From Lenzites betulinus (Eukaryota; Basidiomycota; Agaricomycetes; Polyporales; Polyporaceae): a stretch of DNA of 64,000 nucleotides. The position numbers and the translations under genes were made by a program. Position 1 is the stretch's first letter, and every line of letters begins with the position of its first letter. Below the pieces are notes generated by a model that saw only the letters and a program-made list of their open reading frames with translations, ran no database searches and was not told the DNA's origin. Below are positions 22,643-32,739 of the stretch, in pieces. The stretch lies in assembly GCA_022264855.1 (NCBI GenBank), contig JABYQU010000001.1, positions 2,170,001-2,234,000 on the forward strand, given 5' to 3'.

Positions 22643-25600
22643 ATGGCGCCAGTTACACGCGGCGCCCGAGCGAGCCTCCGCGAGCAAGAACCGACTCGCA
22701 ACCTTCCCGGTGAGTTTGCTCGCTCTCCTTCTCTCGAGGCCGACGATGAGCCCGGTAGCGCTTTAACGTCGCTGCCGGAGGAGTTTGACCTCGAGACATC
22801 AAAAATTTCCGAGGATAGGCAGTCCTCGACTGCGAGTCAGGCTGCCACCTCGAGGCCTCCCTCGGCTGGACCAGCGGTCCGTGAGGAGACTCCTGTGCCG
22901 CGGGCACAGGATACCTATGTATTCGATAGCCCTATCTATACATATCAAAAGCTTCCCGAGACGTCGGAAAGTAGCGCCCCCACGACAGTCAAGATAGAAG
23001 ACGTCGGTGAGGGGTTGAGTGAAAATGAGGATAGGAGTGCGCACCGGGATGCGCCGCCTCACTTGGGTGGACAGCCGGCAACGTCCACGCCATCGGGTGC
23101 ACCGCGCCCTTCCGAAGAGGAGTATAACTCCACTTTCTATAAGGGAAAGTCAGTAGATGCTCGTAACTGGGGCGCTGTGGGCATTGACCCAAGAGAACTC
23201 GATCCCGAAGCCCAACATAGACAGCTTCGGGTGTATGAGACACAGCGCAAGCATCCACTCACGAAGAGTACTAAGGATGCACTGTGGAAGGCTCGAGAAG
23301 TCTCGTTGGTACCATCGAGTCCTGAGACTCTGCGTAGCACGAGGGGGAGCTCTTCGGACGAGCAGCGCGAGCATCTCGCTATGATAACCCCCTCCGTAGC
23401 TAATTCTACTCGTAAGGAAGACATACTAGCTCAGATGGAGCGTCTTCGAGTAGAGCTCGAACGCCTGGAATTACAAGGCCCTGTCCCCGAGGCCGCTGCT
23501 CAGCCCTCTCCGGAGCGCGCTCCTAGCATATCTGAGAACGCTCCCGTCGCAGGTCGCGACCCGGTTGGTCCTACGACGGGACGTTCGCACTCCCCGATCC
23601 CGGGGCTGGGTGGAGCTCTGGTCGACGTAAGCATATCCCGGGCTCCCTCCGGGCGCGTTACACGGCCGCCACTCAGTTCCGACGCTGCTGCCGCTTTGCG
23701 GCCAGTGAGTCAGATCCCGGGAGACAGCTACCTAGGCGGATTGCTCCGCGAGCTGGACACTCGACGCGACGGACAGAGCGGTCTTACAACCGGCCAGGGC
23801 GGTGACCCGCCGTCTGACCCCGGGAGTGATTCTGACGACGGGGATGACGGAAACGCAGGCCGAGACAGGCCTGCCGGTGTTCCTCCTTTCCGACCGCGTC
23901 GTGCACGCGAAGCCGCGTCTCGCGAGGACGAGCTCCAGCGTGAACTCGACAGCCTTAAGCAAAAGGTGCTGTCGCAGAAGCGGGTCCCGGTATTGAAGCC
24001 CCGCGATCCGAAGTTGTACGACGGCTCCCCTGATATACAGGTGTTCAATAAATTCGCGCACGAAATGGCTGAATACGTACATGGATACGATCTCTCCCTT
24101 GACCGAGAAGCCACGGCAGCGGGACGGTTCCTGACTGGCCGCGCCTTCGAGTGCTACAACAACTCAGTGCTGATACAACGGGATCGGCAGTGGACTTTGA
24201 AGGACGTGTTAGTAGAAGTCTTCAACTACTGCTTCCCTACGGACTTCCGTCAGCGTATGAGAGTGAAATTACGCAGAGCGCAACAGGGAGAGCGTACCGT
24301 TCGCGAGTACATATATGAGCTTCAAGGTCTCTTCATGACCGTAGGCGGACTGACCGAACACGCGAAGGTGGAACGCCTGTGGGAGGGTCTGAACCGGACA
24401 ATACAGGCCGAATTATGGCGTGCTCACCTGAATCCCGAAACGGCTGGCTGGTCAGACGTACAAGCTGAGGCGGAGATAGCTGAGATGGCCCTAGCGGCTA
24501 GCACTCGAGCTACCCGCGACAGCGCTCATCGTTCGGGCAGCTTGGCCGCTCCTCGTCCTTCTGGGAGTGAGCGACCGCCAAAATACGACCTCTCGGCGGT
24601 GAAACCGCGAGGCGGTGGTCCGGGGCGGGATAACGGCGCTCGCTATGGCACGAATTCTCGGTTCGAGCCGCGGCCGCGCGAACGCGATACTCTCGGGCGG
24701 CGACCGGGTCCATCGAACACGGGAATGCGTACAGGCCCGCCTGCCGGCGCGCCGCGGCGAACGGATCGCGAGCTGAATGAAATGCGAGCGGCGGGTAAAT
24801 GTTTCAAATGCGGTGAAGCTGGTCACTTACAGCGGAACTGCCCTACCGGACAAACCGTGCGCAATGCGGGGCACGGCAGAGGGCCTCCGGGCGTGACTTC
24901 ATTCAGTGTTGAGGTCGGTGCTGCAGACACAACGGATGCCGAGGATCTTCGCTTGCTCGCTGCCTCGACGGCGCGCATTGACGAGATTGAGTTCAACGGT
25001 GTGTTTGTGGACACTGATGTTTTGTCGGACGTTGGGGATCCGTCTGAGTTCCAGTCCCTTCCGAGTCTGAGTACAGCCTCTTGGATGGGTGACGAGAGCT
25101 CAGAGGGCAACTTCGCAGCCTCGGAATCGTTTCCGGAGCTTCGAGCAGAGTCGGCTTCAGTCTGTGACGACGAAGCAGACACCTCCGCGTCGGATGTCGA
25201 CGACGAAGTGGGCCTGGTCTTGGCGCTCCCACTGCTGCCGCGCGAGGGGCGCGAGCCCTCAATCGTACCTGACATTTATGGTCAGCGAGCTACTCTACTC
25301 CTCAACCGGTACCGGCCTTACTTCGAGGGTGAGGGGCCTGATGATGGAATCGCCGTAGTCATCCGGGGGGCACTCAGCGGCCCAAGCCCGGCGTCCTTGT
25401 CATATCATAACCGCCGTGACCTTAGCGAGCCTGATGTAGTGCCCACGGAGGACGGCACTCTGGCGATCAGCTATGCGCAGCTGACCGACCCTGAGTTCGA
25501 TGTGGTACGGTGGTTCCGAGCCACTATGGCAGACCTGTATGACGCCGATGTATCAGACTTATGCGACCATGGCTCTGCAGCGATGGGGGACGTACTCCGT

Positions 25601-28600
25601 TGTTGGGTCGCTGATGTCTTGAATGAGCTCGAGCCTTGGCCAGAGAACCACCCGGCTGCGGGTGATCCTGTGCGGCCGCGATTCACTGTGTTCCGCTACG
25701 GGGAATGCCTGCTGATCGAGGACTGTTACCTGGGAGTCAACGCCGATGTTCCGCTCATATACTTCGAGAACCCTATGTTCGACTTACCGGGTTGGTACGC
25801 CGTCTATGTGCGCCGGTGGTTTCACGTACCCTTCGTGTTAGAGGACCTTGCTGGCGCGTTAGTCAGGTTACAATCCTTTGAGACTGAATGCCCACCTTGT
25901 GCGGCGTTGGAGGCTAATGCGATCCGCGTAGCGGAGGGCGCGACTAGCTCGCAACCCCTACAGCGCAATGCGTCCGCGCCTCGCGACTTCCGTCGTGTCA
26001 TCCCAGATCCGGTGATTGTTGTTGTGCACGTCAATGGTAAACCTGCACGTGCACTGTTAGACTCCGGATCTTTGGCAGATTTCATATCCACGAAGTTTGC
26101 TCACCAGCTGGGGATTGCAGTCTCGGAGTTGGCGAAGCCACTGCCGGTGCAACTGGCGGTGCAGGGCTCCCGTGCAAAAGTCAACTATGGGTGCAAGGCT
26201 CGGTTGGAATATCAGACGATAAACGAGGAACATTACTTCGATGTAATGAACTTACTGAATTATGACTTAATTCTCGGCACACCCTTCCTGTGCCAACATC
26301 GCGTCTCGCTGGGCTTCAATCCCACGTCCGTGGAGGTTGGGAGCGCCACAGCGCTGTCCCTAGAGCGAACGCGGACTCGCATTGTCGAGTCGCGGGCGGC
26401 GGAGGTATTTGCAGATCGCGTCGAGGCTGCTCGCGCGGAATTAGTAGCGTACGCTCGACCGATCTGCCAGGACGCAAGTGACGCACCCTTTCCCCCACTG
26501 CGGGCGATCAACCACTCGATTCCCTTAAAGGATCCAGCGAAGTTGTACTCGTGGCGACCTTCACGTTGCCCGGATGCATTGCTGGACCTCTGGATCGAGA
26601 AGCGAGATGCATATCTGGAGTCGGGTCGATGGCGCGTCAGCACGGCCCGTAACACGTCACCGATGCTGTTACTCACCAAGCCTGGTACAGGGACGAAAGG
26701 AGTCCCCCCGCGACTGCGCGTCGTGTGCGATCTCCGTGAACGGAATGCGAATACAGTCAAGGTGACCTCGCCCTTGCCGGATATGGAGGCCATCTTGCGC
26801 CGCGTGTCCCGTCGGCCGTATCGTTCTCTGATTGATGGGAAGGATGCGTATGAGCAAATACGTGTCGAACCGGAGCATGTTGAACGAACGGCTATGACCA
26901 CCCCGGACGGCAACATGGTCAGTTTGGTACTACAGCAGGGTGACTGCAACGCAGTGGCCACTTACCAGTCTCTGATGAATCACATATTCGGGCCATATAT
27001 CGGCACCTTCATGGACGTCTATCTTGACGATATTGTCATCTACTCGGATACATTGTCAGACCACATCAAACATTGCAAGCTGGTCATAGATACCTTGACC
27101 AGGGAGACTCTGTACCTTAGCTCCTCGAAGCTGAAGTTCCTGTGCTCCGAGTTGAAAGTTCTCGGGCGCATCGTGGATGATGAGGGAATCCGTATGGATC
27201 CCGACAAGGTTGATTCCGTGTTGAACTGGAAGGTGCCTACATCCCGAGAGCTTCTGCGCGGCTTCCTTGGGTCTGTAGGCTACCTTGCCGATGACATTGC
27301 CACTGTTCGTGTGCCGATGGGTGTCCTCTCGGGGCTGACTGGCGTTGAAGTCAGTTTTCGTTGGGGCCACACGGAGCAGCGTGCATTCGAAGAGATTAAA
27401 TCGCTCGTTCATGCGCACCGCGAGCACCACCGGCGGCCTCTAGACTACTCACCGTCTGGGGAGCGCATTTGGCTTGTCACTGACGGGTCCATGGCGGGCA
27501 TCGCCGGAGTGGTGTCTCAGGGCGCTGACTGGCAGACAGCGCGGGTCGCAGCTTTCTTCTCGGCTAAGCTGTCCTCAGCGCAATCGAACTATCCTGTGCA
27601 TGAGATCGAGATGTTAGCGGGGGTGGAGTCGATGCTGCGCCACCGTGATATCTTACTGGGGTGCCATTTCACCTGGGTCACCGATCATAAGGGTCTTACG
27701 CATTTGCTTGCGCAGCGCAACCTATCGGGGCGCCAGGCGCGTTGGCTTGAGAAGATCTCCGAATATGATTTTGAAGTGGAATATATCCCTGGGGCCGACA
27801 ACGTGTTAGCGGATGCCCTGTCGCGCATTTACTCACACGACGCGCCCGGCACCGTGCGCGCACCTTCAGAATATGTCACCCATGACGAGAGTGACTCGTT
27901 TGCCCGGACGTTACAGTCTCAGGCCATCTCAATACCGGTGCTCGCCTCTGGTGAGGCTCGCGCTTCTATGCCGGGTCGGATGACCCGTGCGCAGACTCGC
28001 GCAGTCCAACTCGCGCTCGGTGGCGAGGCGATGGAGTTGATCGACGCTGTTGATCGGGAGGCTGCACTCACCGGTTCGTCAGCGGGTCCTCCGCCTCCGG
28101 GACCGCGTTCGCGCGCAACTGCAGGGGCCCGCCGCCCTACTGCGGTTGGCCCTCAGCGTACGGCTCGGTCTCGCGCGAGACCACCGAGGCCGGAGGGCGC
28201 GCAGGTCCCCGACAACGCTCAGCCGAAGCCAGCCGCGGACCCCGGCATTCGGACGGGACCAGCTGCACTGGCGGAGAGTGGACGTCCTGAAACAGCGCGC
28301 GAGTTTTCGAAACGTATCCACCGTGTCATTCTTCATCCCCCGGGCGAACGACAGGAGGGCGGGAGCAAGCCTCGTTATCCTCCTCAACCGACGGTAGAGG
28401 ACGTACCGGAAGAACCCAATAGCCTGCTGGCAGATAATCAGCGAGAGCTTGCACACGACATCTCATTGATGACGCACCTATCTGAGAGTACCGATGGTAT
28501 TAACTTGTTGGAGCATCTCCGAAACCGATATGCGGAGGACCCTTTCTTCCGTAAAATCCTCGAGAATGCGAAACAGTTCAAGAACTTCCACTGTGCTGAT

Positions 28601-31093
28601 GACGGTCTGGTGTATCTTCACGAGCACGGACGGGACCTGTTATGCATCCCCGATGTCAGTCATGACGGCCGGAGTGTTCGCGAGATAGTCATCTTACACG
28701 CACACTCGCTGCTGGCTCATCTTGGCGCGTATAAGACCTTGAATCTTGTACGGGACCACACGTGGTGGAAGACAATGGCGGCTGACATTCGCAAGTTCTG
28801 TGACACTTGTCAGACATGTCGCCGAGCTAAGCCGAGCAATCAAAAGCCTTACGGGATGCTCAACCCCCTGTCTGTGCCGGATGCACCTTGGGAAGCAATG
28901 GGCTTCGACTTCGTGGGACCACTCCCACTCTCTAAGAATCGAGACGGGTCCTTCGACTCTATAGCCGTGATCATTGATTTGCTCACCGGTATGGTACATC
29001 TTGTACCAGCGCGTACCACTTACACTGCAAAGGACGTGGCAGAGCTCATCTTTGCGGAAGTGTATAAACACCATGGGCTGCCGAAAGCAATTATTAGTGA
29101 TCGGGATTCCCTGTTCACGAGCACCTTCTGGACGCACCTTCACGCCCTGATCGGGGTGGAATTGCGGATGTCCAGTGCTTACCATCCCGAGTCCGACGGC
29201 TCAACTGAGCGGGCTAATCGGACGGTTACGCAGATGTTGCGACAGAGTGTTGCTCCTAACCAAAAGGACTGGGTTAGCAAGCTGCCTGCGATCGAGTTTG
29301 CGATTAACCTTGCCCGATCCGACACTACGGGATACGCACCTTTTTTCCTGAACACCGGCCGAATGCCCAGGTCTTTGATCTGGAACGATGCCCGTCCGGG
29401 CGAGTTCCCGGGCGTGCGCGTATACGCCCAGCGCGTGAAGCAGGCCGTGATCGCCGCACACGACAGTATATTGGCTGCGCGGGTCAAGCAGACCCGCGAT
29501 GCCAACCGAAAGCGGCGACCCGCACCGTTTGCGGTAGGGGATTTGGTATACCTGTCTACGAAGAATATCTCGTTACCTAAGGGCTTGGCTCGTAAGCTCG
29601 CCCCGAAGTACATTGGACCCTATAAACTCTTACGGGACTATGGGAACCATTCGTTCCAACTTGAGCTGCCCGCGAACTTGCGGCAGCGGGGAGTGCACAA
29701 CGTTTTTCACTCTTCATTGTTGCGCATCCACATGCCGAACGACGACCGTCTTTTTCCGGGACGATTGGAGACACAGGTCGGCGAATTTGAGGACCGAGAG
29801 GATGAGTGGGCGATCGATCGCCTGGTTGCCCATCGAGGTTCTGGCAAGCGGTCAATTTTCGAGGCCGTCTGGAAGTCTGGAGATCATAGCTGGGTACCGT
29901 TTGACTCTATTGGGCACACCCGCGCCCTGGCGGACTACCTAGAGGCGGTCGGCGTGGAGCGCGCAGAGGATTTGCCCGATGGCGATGGGCGGCCCTCTCT
30001 GGACGACCCCCAAGTATTTGTCGGTACCCTCGGACTGAACACCCCTGAGCGTGGGTCCCGGCCAACTATAAAACCTGCTCGACTGCATCAGCCGTGGAGC
30101 AAGGGACCTCGGAGCGCATACCGTCCTCCTCGTCCTCCCATCCTTCCCCGAATCCTCATTCATCACCGACCTCTACTCTCGCTTCGTTCTATTCTCCACA
30201 TCATCATCTTGTTCCTGCTGCTGCTCGTCGTCATGGCCTATCGCACTCATCACTACCTGCGACGCCTCCGAAACAATTCTGTCATCCTTCGCGACAACGT
30301 CACAGGCGAGCGCACGCATTTCTCCGTCGAGCAACTTCGACTATTCTCTGGCTTCGACGACGGTCTCCGTCGCCAGCTCTTCAGCGGACCGGGCCTCCTC
30401 ACTCCAGGCGGCTACGAGGACTTCCGTCGCCTCTGGGCTCAGGACGCAGAGTGCCCCTACCAGTTTGCGATCTACAACCCCGTATCGGGCAACGTCACAA
30501 TCGCCGGGCTAGCACTGCATATCGACGAGCTCGCCCCGATCACTCAGGCCCCGCCGGCGAGGAACGCTCCACCGCCGGCATCAACCGGCCTCCCCGTCGA
30601 AGGCGCGATCAACACTCCTCGTCGTCGCGCGATCGTGGAGGAACTCATGTGGACGCATCTGGAGCGCGATCTCAAGGGCAAGGAGGCTTACCGTCAGCGC
30701 AAGGACAAGCGGGACCGTCCCGATTCCGGTGTCGCCGATCCCCCTCCTACCAAACAGCGTCGCCGAGGCGATGATGTTCTTCCCGCTGGCCTCGTACGGC
30801 CTACTCGCACCGGATCGGCCCCGCTGGGCATTCCTGGAGGGTCGGGAGGCGGGCAGGAGGATATGGAGGTGGACGACACGGTGGGGGTCACGACGAGGGC
30901 GAAAGGCAAGGCCTCTGCTGGCACCCGCAGCGTCAAGAAGAAGGACGCTGGGAAAAAGAAGACCTCGGGCGCTGAGGAGAGCGCTCCCGCCTCCGGCTCT
31001 GGTAGCCGCGAGGAAGAGGCCGACGAAAACCCCAAGGACGGGGACACCGAGGAGCTCGACGAACTCGACGAGCACATCCTTAACTTCGACTAG
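22643..31093 (+). CDS. Gag-Pol polyprotein of Ty3/gypsy chromovirus element
   Basis: There are 2,816 codons from the first ATG at 22643; the open frame extends upstream only with TTG. Gag covers the N-terminal part and ends in a CCHC zinc knuckle (CFKCGEAGHLQRNC, residues 720-733). After about 400 residues of unassigned sequence come the protease (LLDSGS, Asp 1140), reverse transcriptase (YLDD, 1460-1463), RNase H (TDGS, Asp 1614; then TDHKGL), the integrase HHCC zinc finger (His 2019 to about Cys 2056) and the catalytic triad Asp 2089, Asp 2153, Glu 2189, an exact D,D(35)E. A GPY motif is at 2325 and a chromodomain at about 2389-2437. No stop or frameshift separates gag from pol, so protein ratios must be set another way. 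About 380 more residues follow the chromodomain. All catalytic residues I can check are intact. Confidence 0.95.
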   Translation: MAPVTRGARASLREQEPTRNLPGEFARSPSLEADDEPGSALTSLPEEFDLETSKISEDRQSSTASQAATSRPPSAGPAVREETPVPRAQDTYVFDSPIYTYQKLPETSESSAPTTVKIEDVGEGLSENEDRSAHRDAPPHLGGQPATSTPSGAPRPSEEEYNSTFYKGKSVDARNWGAVGIDPRELDPEAQHRQLRVYETQRKHPLTKSTKDALWKAREVSLVPSSPETLRSTRGSSSDEQREHLAMITPSVANSTRKEDILAQMERLRVELERLELQGPVPEAAAQPSPERAPSISENAPVAGRDPVGPTTGRSHSPIPGLGGALVDVSISRAPSGRVTRPPLSSDAAAALRPVSQIPGDSYLGGLLRELDTRRDGQSGLTTGQGGDPPSDPGSDSDDGDDGNAGRDRPAGVPPFRPRRAREAASREDELQRELDSLKQKVLSQKRVPVLKPRDPKLYDGSPDIQVFNKFAHEMAEYVHGYDLSLDREATAAGRFLTGRAFECYNNSVLIQRDRQWTLKDVLVEVFNYCFPTDFRQRMRVKLRRAQQGERTVREYIYELQGLFMTVGGLTEHAKVERLWEGLNRTIQAELWRAHLNPETAGWSDVQAEAEIAEMALAASTRATRDSAHRSGSLAAPRPSGSERPPKYDLSAVKPRGGGPGRDNGARYGTNSRFEPRPRERDTLGRRPGPSNTGMRTGPPAGAPRRTDRELNEMRAAGKCFKCGEAGHLQRNCPTGQTVRNAGHGRGPPGVTSFSVEVGAADTTDAEDLRLLAASTARIDEIEFNGVFVDTDVLSDVGDPSEFQSLPSLSTASWMGDESSEGNFAASESFPELRAESASVCDDEADTSASDVDDEVGLVLALPLLPREGREPSIVPDIYGQRATLLLNRYRPYFEGEGPDDGIAVVIRGALSGPSPASLSYHNRRDLSEPDVVPTEDGTLAISYAQLTDPEFDVVRWFRATMADLYDADVSDLCDHGSAAMGDVLRCWVADVLNELEPWPENHPAAGDPVRPRFTVFRYGECLLIEDCYLGVNADVPLIYFENPMFDLPGWYAVYVRRWFHVPFVLEDLAGALVRLQSFETECPPCAALEANAIRVAEGATSSQPLQRNASAPRDFRRVIPDPVIVVVHVNGKPARALLDSGSLADFISTKFAHQLGIAVSELAKPLPVQLAVQGSRAKVNYGCKARLEYQTINEEHYFDVMNLLNYDLILGTPFLCQHRVSLGFNPTSVEVGSATALSLERTRTRIVESRAAEVFADRVEAARAELVAYARPICQDASDAPFPPLRAINHSIPLKDPAKLYSWRPSRCPDALLDLWIEKRDAYLESGRWRVSTARNTSPMLLLTKPGTGTKGVPPRLRVVCDLRERNANTVKVTSPLPDMEAILRRVSRRPYRSLIDGKDAYEQIRVEPEHVERTAMTTPDGNMVSLVLQQGDCNAVATYQSLMNHIFGPYIGTFMDVYLDDIVIYSDTLSDHIKHCKLVIDTLTRETLYLSSSKLKFLCSELKVLGRIVDDEGIRMDPDKVDSVLNWKVPTSRELLRGFLGSVGYLADDIATVRVPMGVLSGLTGVEVSFRWGHTEQRAFEEIKSLVHAHREHHRRPLDYSPSGERIWLVTDGSMAGIAGVVSQGADWQTARVAAFFSAKLSSAQSNYPVHEIEMLAGVESMLRHRDILLGCHFTWVTDHKGLTHLLAQRNLSGRQARWLEKISEYDFEVEYIPGADNVLADALSRIYSHDAPGTVRAPSEYVTHDESDSFARTLQSQAISIPVLASGEARASMPGRMTRAQTRAVQLALGGEAMELIDAVDREAALTGSSAGPPPPGPRSRATAGARRPTAVGPQRTARSRARPPRPEGAQVPDNAQPKPAADPGIRTGPAALAESGRPETAREFSKRIHRVILHPPGERQEGGSKPRYPPQPTVEDVPEEPNSLLADNQRELAHDISLMTHLSESTDGINLLEHLRNRYAEDPFFRKILENAKQFKNFHCADDGLVYLHEHGRDLLCIPDVSHDGRSVREIVILHAHSLLAHLGAYKTLNLVRDHTWWKTMAADIRKFCDTCQTCRRAKPSNQKPYGMLNPLSVPDAPWEAMGFDFVGPLPLSKNRDGSFDSIAVIIDLLTGMVHLVPARTTYTAKDVAELIFAEVYKHHGLPKAIISDRDSLFTSTFWTHLHALIGVELRMSSAYHPESDGSTERANRTVTQMLRQSVAPNQKDWVSKLPAIEFAINLARSDTTGYAPFFLNTGRMPRSLIWNDARPGEFPGVRVYAQRVKQAVIAAHDSILAARVKQTRDANRKRRPAPFAVGDLVYLSTKNISLPKGLARKLAPKYIGPYKLLRDYGNHSFQLELPANLRQRGVHNVFHSSLLRIHMPNDDRLFPGRLETQVGEFEDREDEWAIDRLVAHRGSGKRSIFEAVWKSGDHSWVPFDSIGHTRALADYLEAVGVERAEDLPDGDGRPSLDDPQVFVGTLGLNTPERGSRPTIKPARLHQPWSKGPRSAYRPPRPPILPRILIHHRPLLSLRSILHIIILFLLLLVVMAYRTHHYLRRLRNNSVILRDNVTGERTHFSVEQLRLFSGFDDGLRRQLFSGPGLLTPGGYEDFRRLWAQDAECPYQFAIYNPVSGNVTIAGLALHIDELAPITQAPPARNAPPPASTGLPVEGAINTPRRRAIVEELMWTHLERDLKGKEAYRQRKDKRDRPDSGVADPPPTKQRRRGDDVLPAGLVRPTRTGSAPLGIPGGSGGGQEDMEVDDTVGVTTRAKGKASAGTRSVKKKDAGKKKTSGAEESAPASGSGSREEEADENPKDGDTEELDELDEHILNFD
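30068..30074 (+). promoter_or_regulatory. TATA box inside the 3' part of the pol frame
   Basis: TATAAAA lies 159 bp before an in-frame ATG (30233). Between them is a long C/T-rich stretch like a fungal 5' leader. This suggests an internal promoter. It could also be chance within coding sequence. Confidence 0.4.
30233..31093 (+). other. Putative embedded 286-codon ORF at the C-terminus of Gag-Pol
   Basis: The ATG at 30233 sits in a good context (GTCATGG) and is in frame with Gag-Pol (residue 2531). The segment begins MAYRTHHYLRRLRNNS, has a globular-looking first half (NVTGERTHFSVEQLRLF, PYQFAIYNPVSGNVTIAGLA), then a basic KQRRR patch, and ends in a Lys/Glu/Asp-rich acidic tail (ELDELDEHILNFD). 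Just before the ATG the pol frame encodes a very hydrophobic run (HIIILFLLLLVV). It may be the tail of Gag-Pol or a separately expressed accessory protein. I recognise no domain. Confidence 0.45.
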
Positions 31094-31139
31094 GCGTTGG
31101 TCTTCGCGCACCTCGCTCCCTCGATGGCTCTTACGCAAC

Positions 31140-31150
31140 GGGAGGGCGGA
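31140..31150 (+). other. Polypurine tract
   Basis: GGGAGGGCGGA directly abuts the 3' LTR, the expected place for the plus-strand primer. One C interrupts the purines. Confidence 0.75.
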
Positions 31151-31404
31151 TGTAACGGTGCGCCCTACGGCGCTTGGACTCTTTCTCTTTTCGGCTTGAT
31201 TATGTCATCTTCTGCTTACTGTACGGAAGCCTTGGCGTAAAACTGCTACGAAGTTTTACGCCTACCAAAAAGTACTTAAAGACTCGATCGTCTTGTACAT
31301 AGCTTTAGCGTTCTTGCTTCTGCAATCGACAGACCGTACACCTGTCTCTTGCTCTCGAGCGTTCTCGTGTGACGCCTCCTTCCTCATCGGTCGCCGGCGT
31401 TACA
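31151..31404 (+). repeat. 3' LTR
   Basis: It is 254 bp, identical by eye to 22195-22448 including the internal hairpin (31234-31262), and is followed directly by the CCCGG target duplication. Confidence 0.96.
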
Positions 31405-32490
31405 CCCGGCGACCTGCCGTGCACTCTGTGCACAACGCTAATCCCGGCATCCTTCTCCCCCGAGTTCGCCTACCCGTGCCTGGCGCCGTGAGACTCGTCG
31501 TCGGACCTCTGTCCTCCGTCCGTGGCCTGTCTCGCCGGCGTGAGCGCGCACACACATCTTCGCGCAGCCAGCGTCCGTGCCATGAATGCCTCATATACGC
31601 CGTCTGTACAGCCCTGGCGTCGCGACACCTCCGGTCGGGCTGCCCTCGGCGGCGGATGCACGTCCCTCCCCTCGAGACTGCCACAACCCGCCAACGGCGC
31701 CGGCGCCCATCTCCATGTTGCATTTGCCCCGCCCGCCCTGCGCGGACACTCGCGCGATCGTCGGGTCGCAGCCTGGTCCATTGACTTCTCGGTGAGATCT
31801 CTGTCGGGCGGACGTGATGGGCGCGTGCGTGCCAGGTGCGCGTCGTGCGTCATCCGTACCGGCAATGCCGTGGTAGGCCGTGGTGCGCATGCTGTACCCC
31901 CGTACTCAGTGCTGTCAGGCTGAAGCTGAAGTACTGACTCCGGGTGCAGTTCCGATTCGTGCACGGAATCACGCAGCCTCACTTTGCTCCTCTGCGACCG
32001 GACCAGAGGGGATGGGACGCGACTCGCGGGCGGGCGGTCGTGCACGGTGGCACAGCCGATCGAATGGTCCGAGTCTGCCGCCGGGAGCGCAGACTCAGAA
32101 TCCGGAAGCAAATTTGAGCTCGAGCGCCGCGGGGCAGGGAGCGGTGAACATTTGAATTGTCAAGGGTGGGTGAGATATACGTTGCATTGCCAGTGGCTGA
32201 TGGCCGGGCTACTATAGATGGTGGGTATCAGGGTTACAATTACACCCCCCTGGAGTCTGAGCGCCACAGGGCTTCGCAGGCGCGAGACATTGATCGGTCG
32301 GAACGGTCAGTGTGGTTGGGACTCACCTCGTGATATTCGGAAACTCTTTGCGTGGAGCTGTATACGTTTCGGAACCGTGTACAGCACGCGTGTGCTAATA
32401 GATGGATGCATGCGTGCCGGGTGCGTGAGCGCATGCATGGTGATTGTGTCAAACGGTACGTGGTTGTGGTCAGGGCTTCGGCTCGTATAT

Positions 32491-32739
32491 TTAGAAAGCG
32501 TTCATACAGCGCTGCGTTTCTAAGGCGGCGAGAGTCTCGGTGCTGAAGCGGTTGCGGAGCTCGGTGAGAATATGACCAAAGATACTGAAGAGATGTTCGC
32601 ACAAGGCCAACTTAACGCAGAGGGAGAGTATGCGGTGAGCCAGTACTTGTGGCGAGTGCTCGGAGCGGCTGTCACGGCATGCGACTTGCATCTCAGAAAT
32701 GAAGAGGATTGATCGAGGATGTGCGAAGCCAGTCAGCAT
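32491..32739 (-). pseudogene. Remnant of a hAT-family transposase (C-terminal dimerisation region)
   Basis: The minus-strand frame reads VLAHRILSLCVKLALCEHLF then SIFGHILTELRNRFS. This resembles the conserved C-terminal block of fungal hAT transposases, usually of the form NSxxCERLFSxFGxxLTKLRNRL. The canonical Asn-Ser and Arg are replaced here. No catalytic Asp/Asp/Glu part is found upstream on that strand, so it is a decayed fragment. The match is from memory of the family. Confidence 0.6.

Larger units (their letters stand above)
22195..31404 (+). mobile_element. Full-length Ty3/gypsy LTR retrotransposon with chromodomain
   Basis: The element is 9,210 bp: two 254-bp LTRs, a 5-bp target duplication, a purine-rich tract next to the 3' LTR and a single uninterrupted Gag-Pol frame. 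By eye the LTRs are identical. LTRs are copied from one template at insertion, so the element is very recent and may be active. The domain order protease, reverse transcriptase, RNase H, integrase, chromodomain places it in the chromovirus branch of Ty3/gypsy. It sits in an intergenic region and interrupts no gene that I can recognise. Confidence 0.96.

Noticed and set aside
30180..30232. Envelope-like transmembrane domain in the retrotransposon
   Set aside because: A hydrophobic run alone is not an envelope. There is no signal peptide, Cys pattern or fusion motif, and a translated pyrimidine-rich leader explains it.
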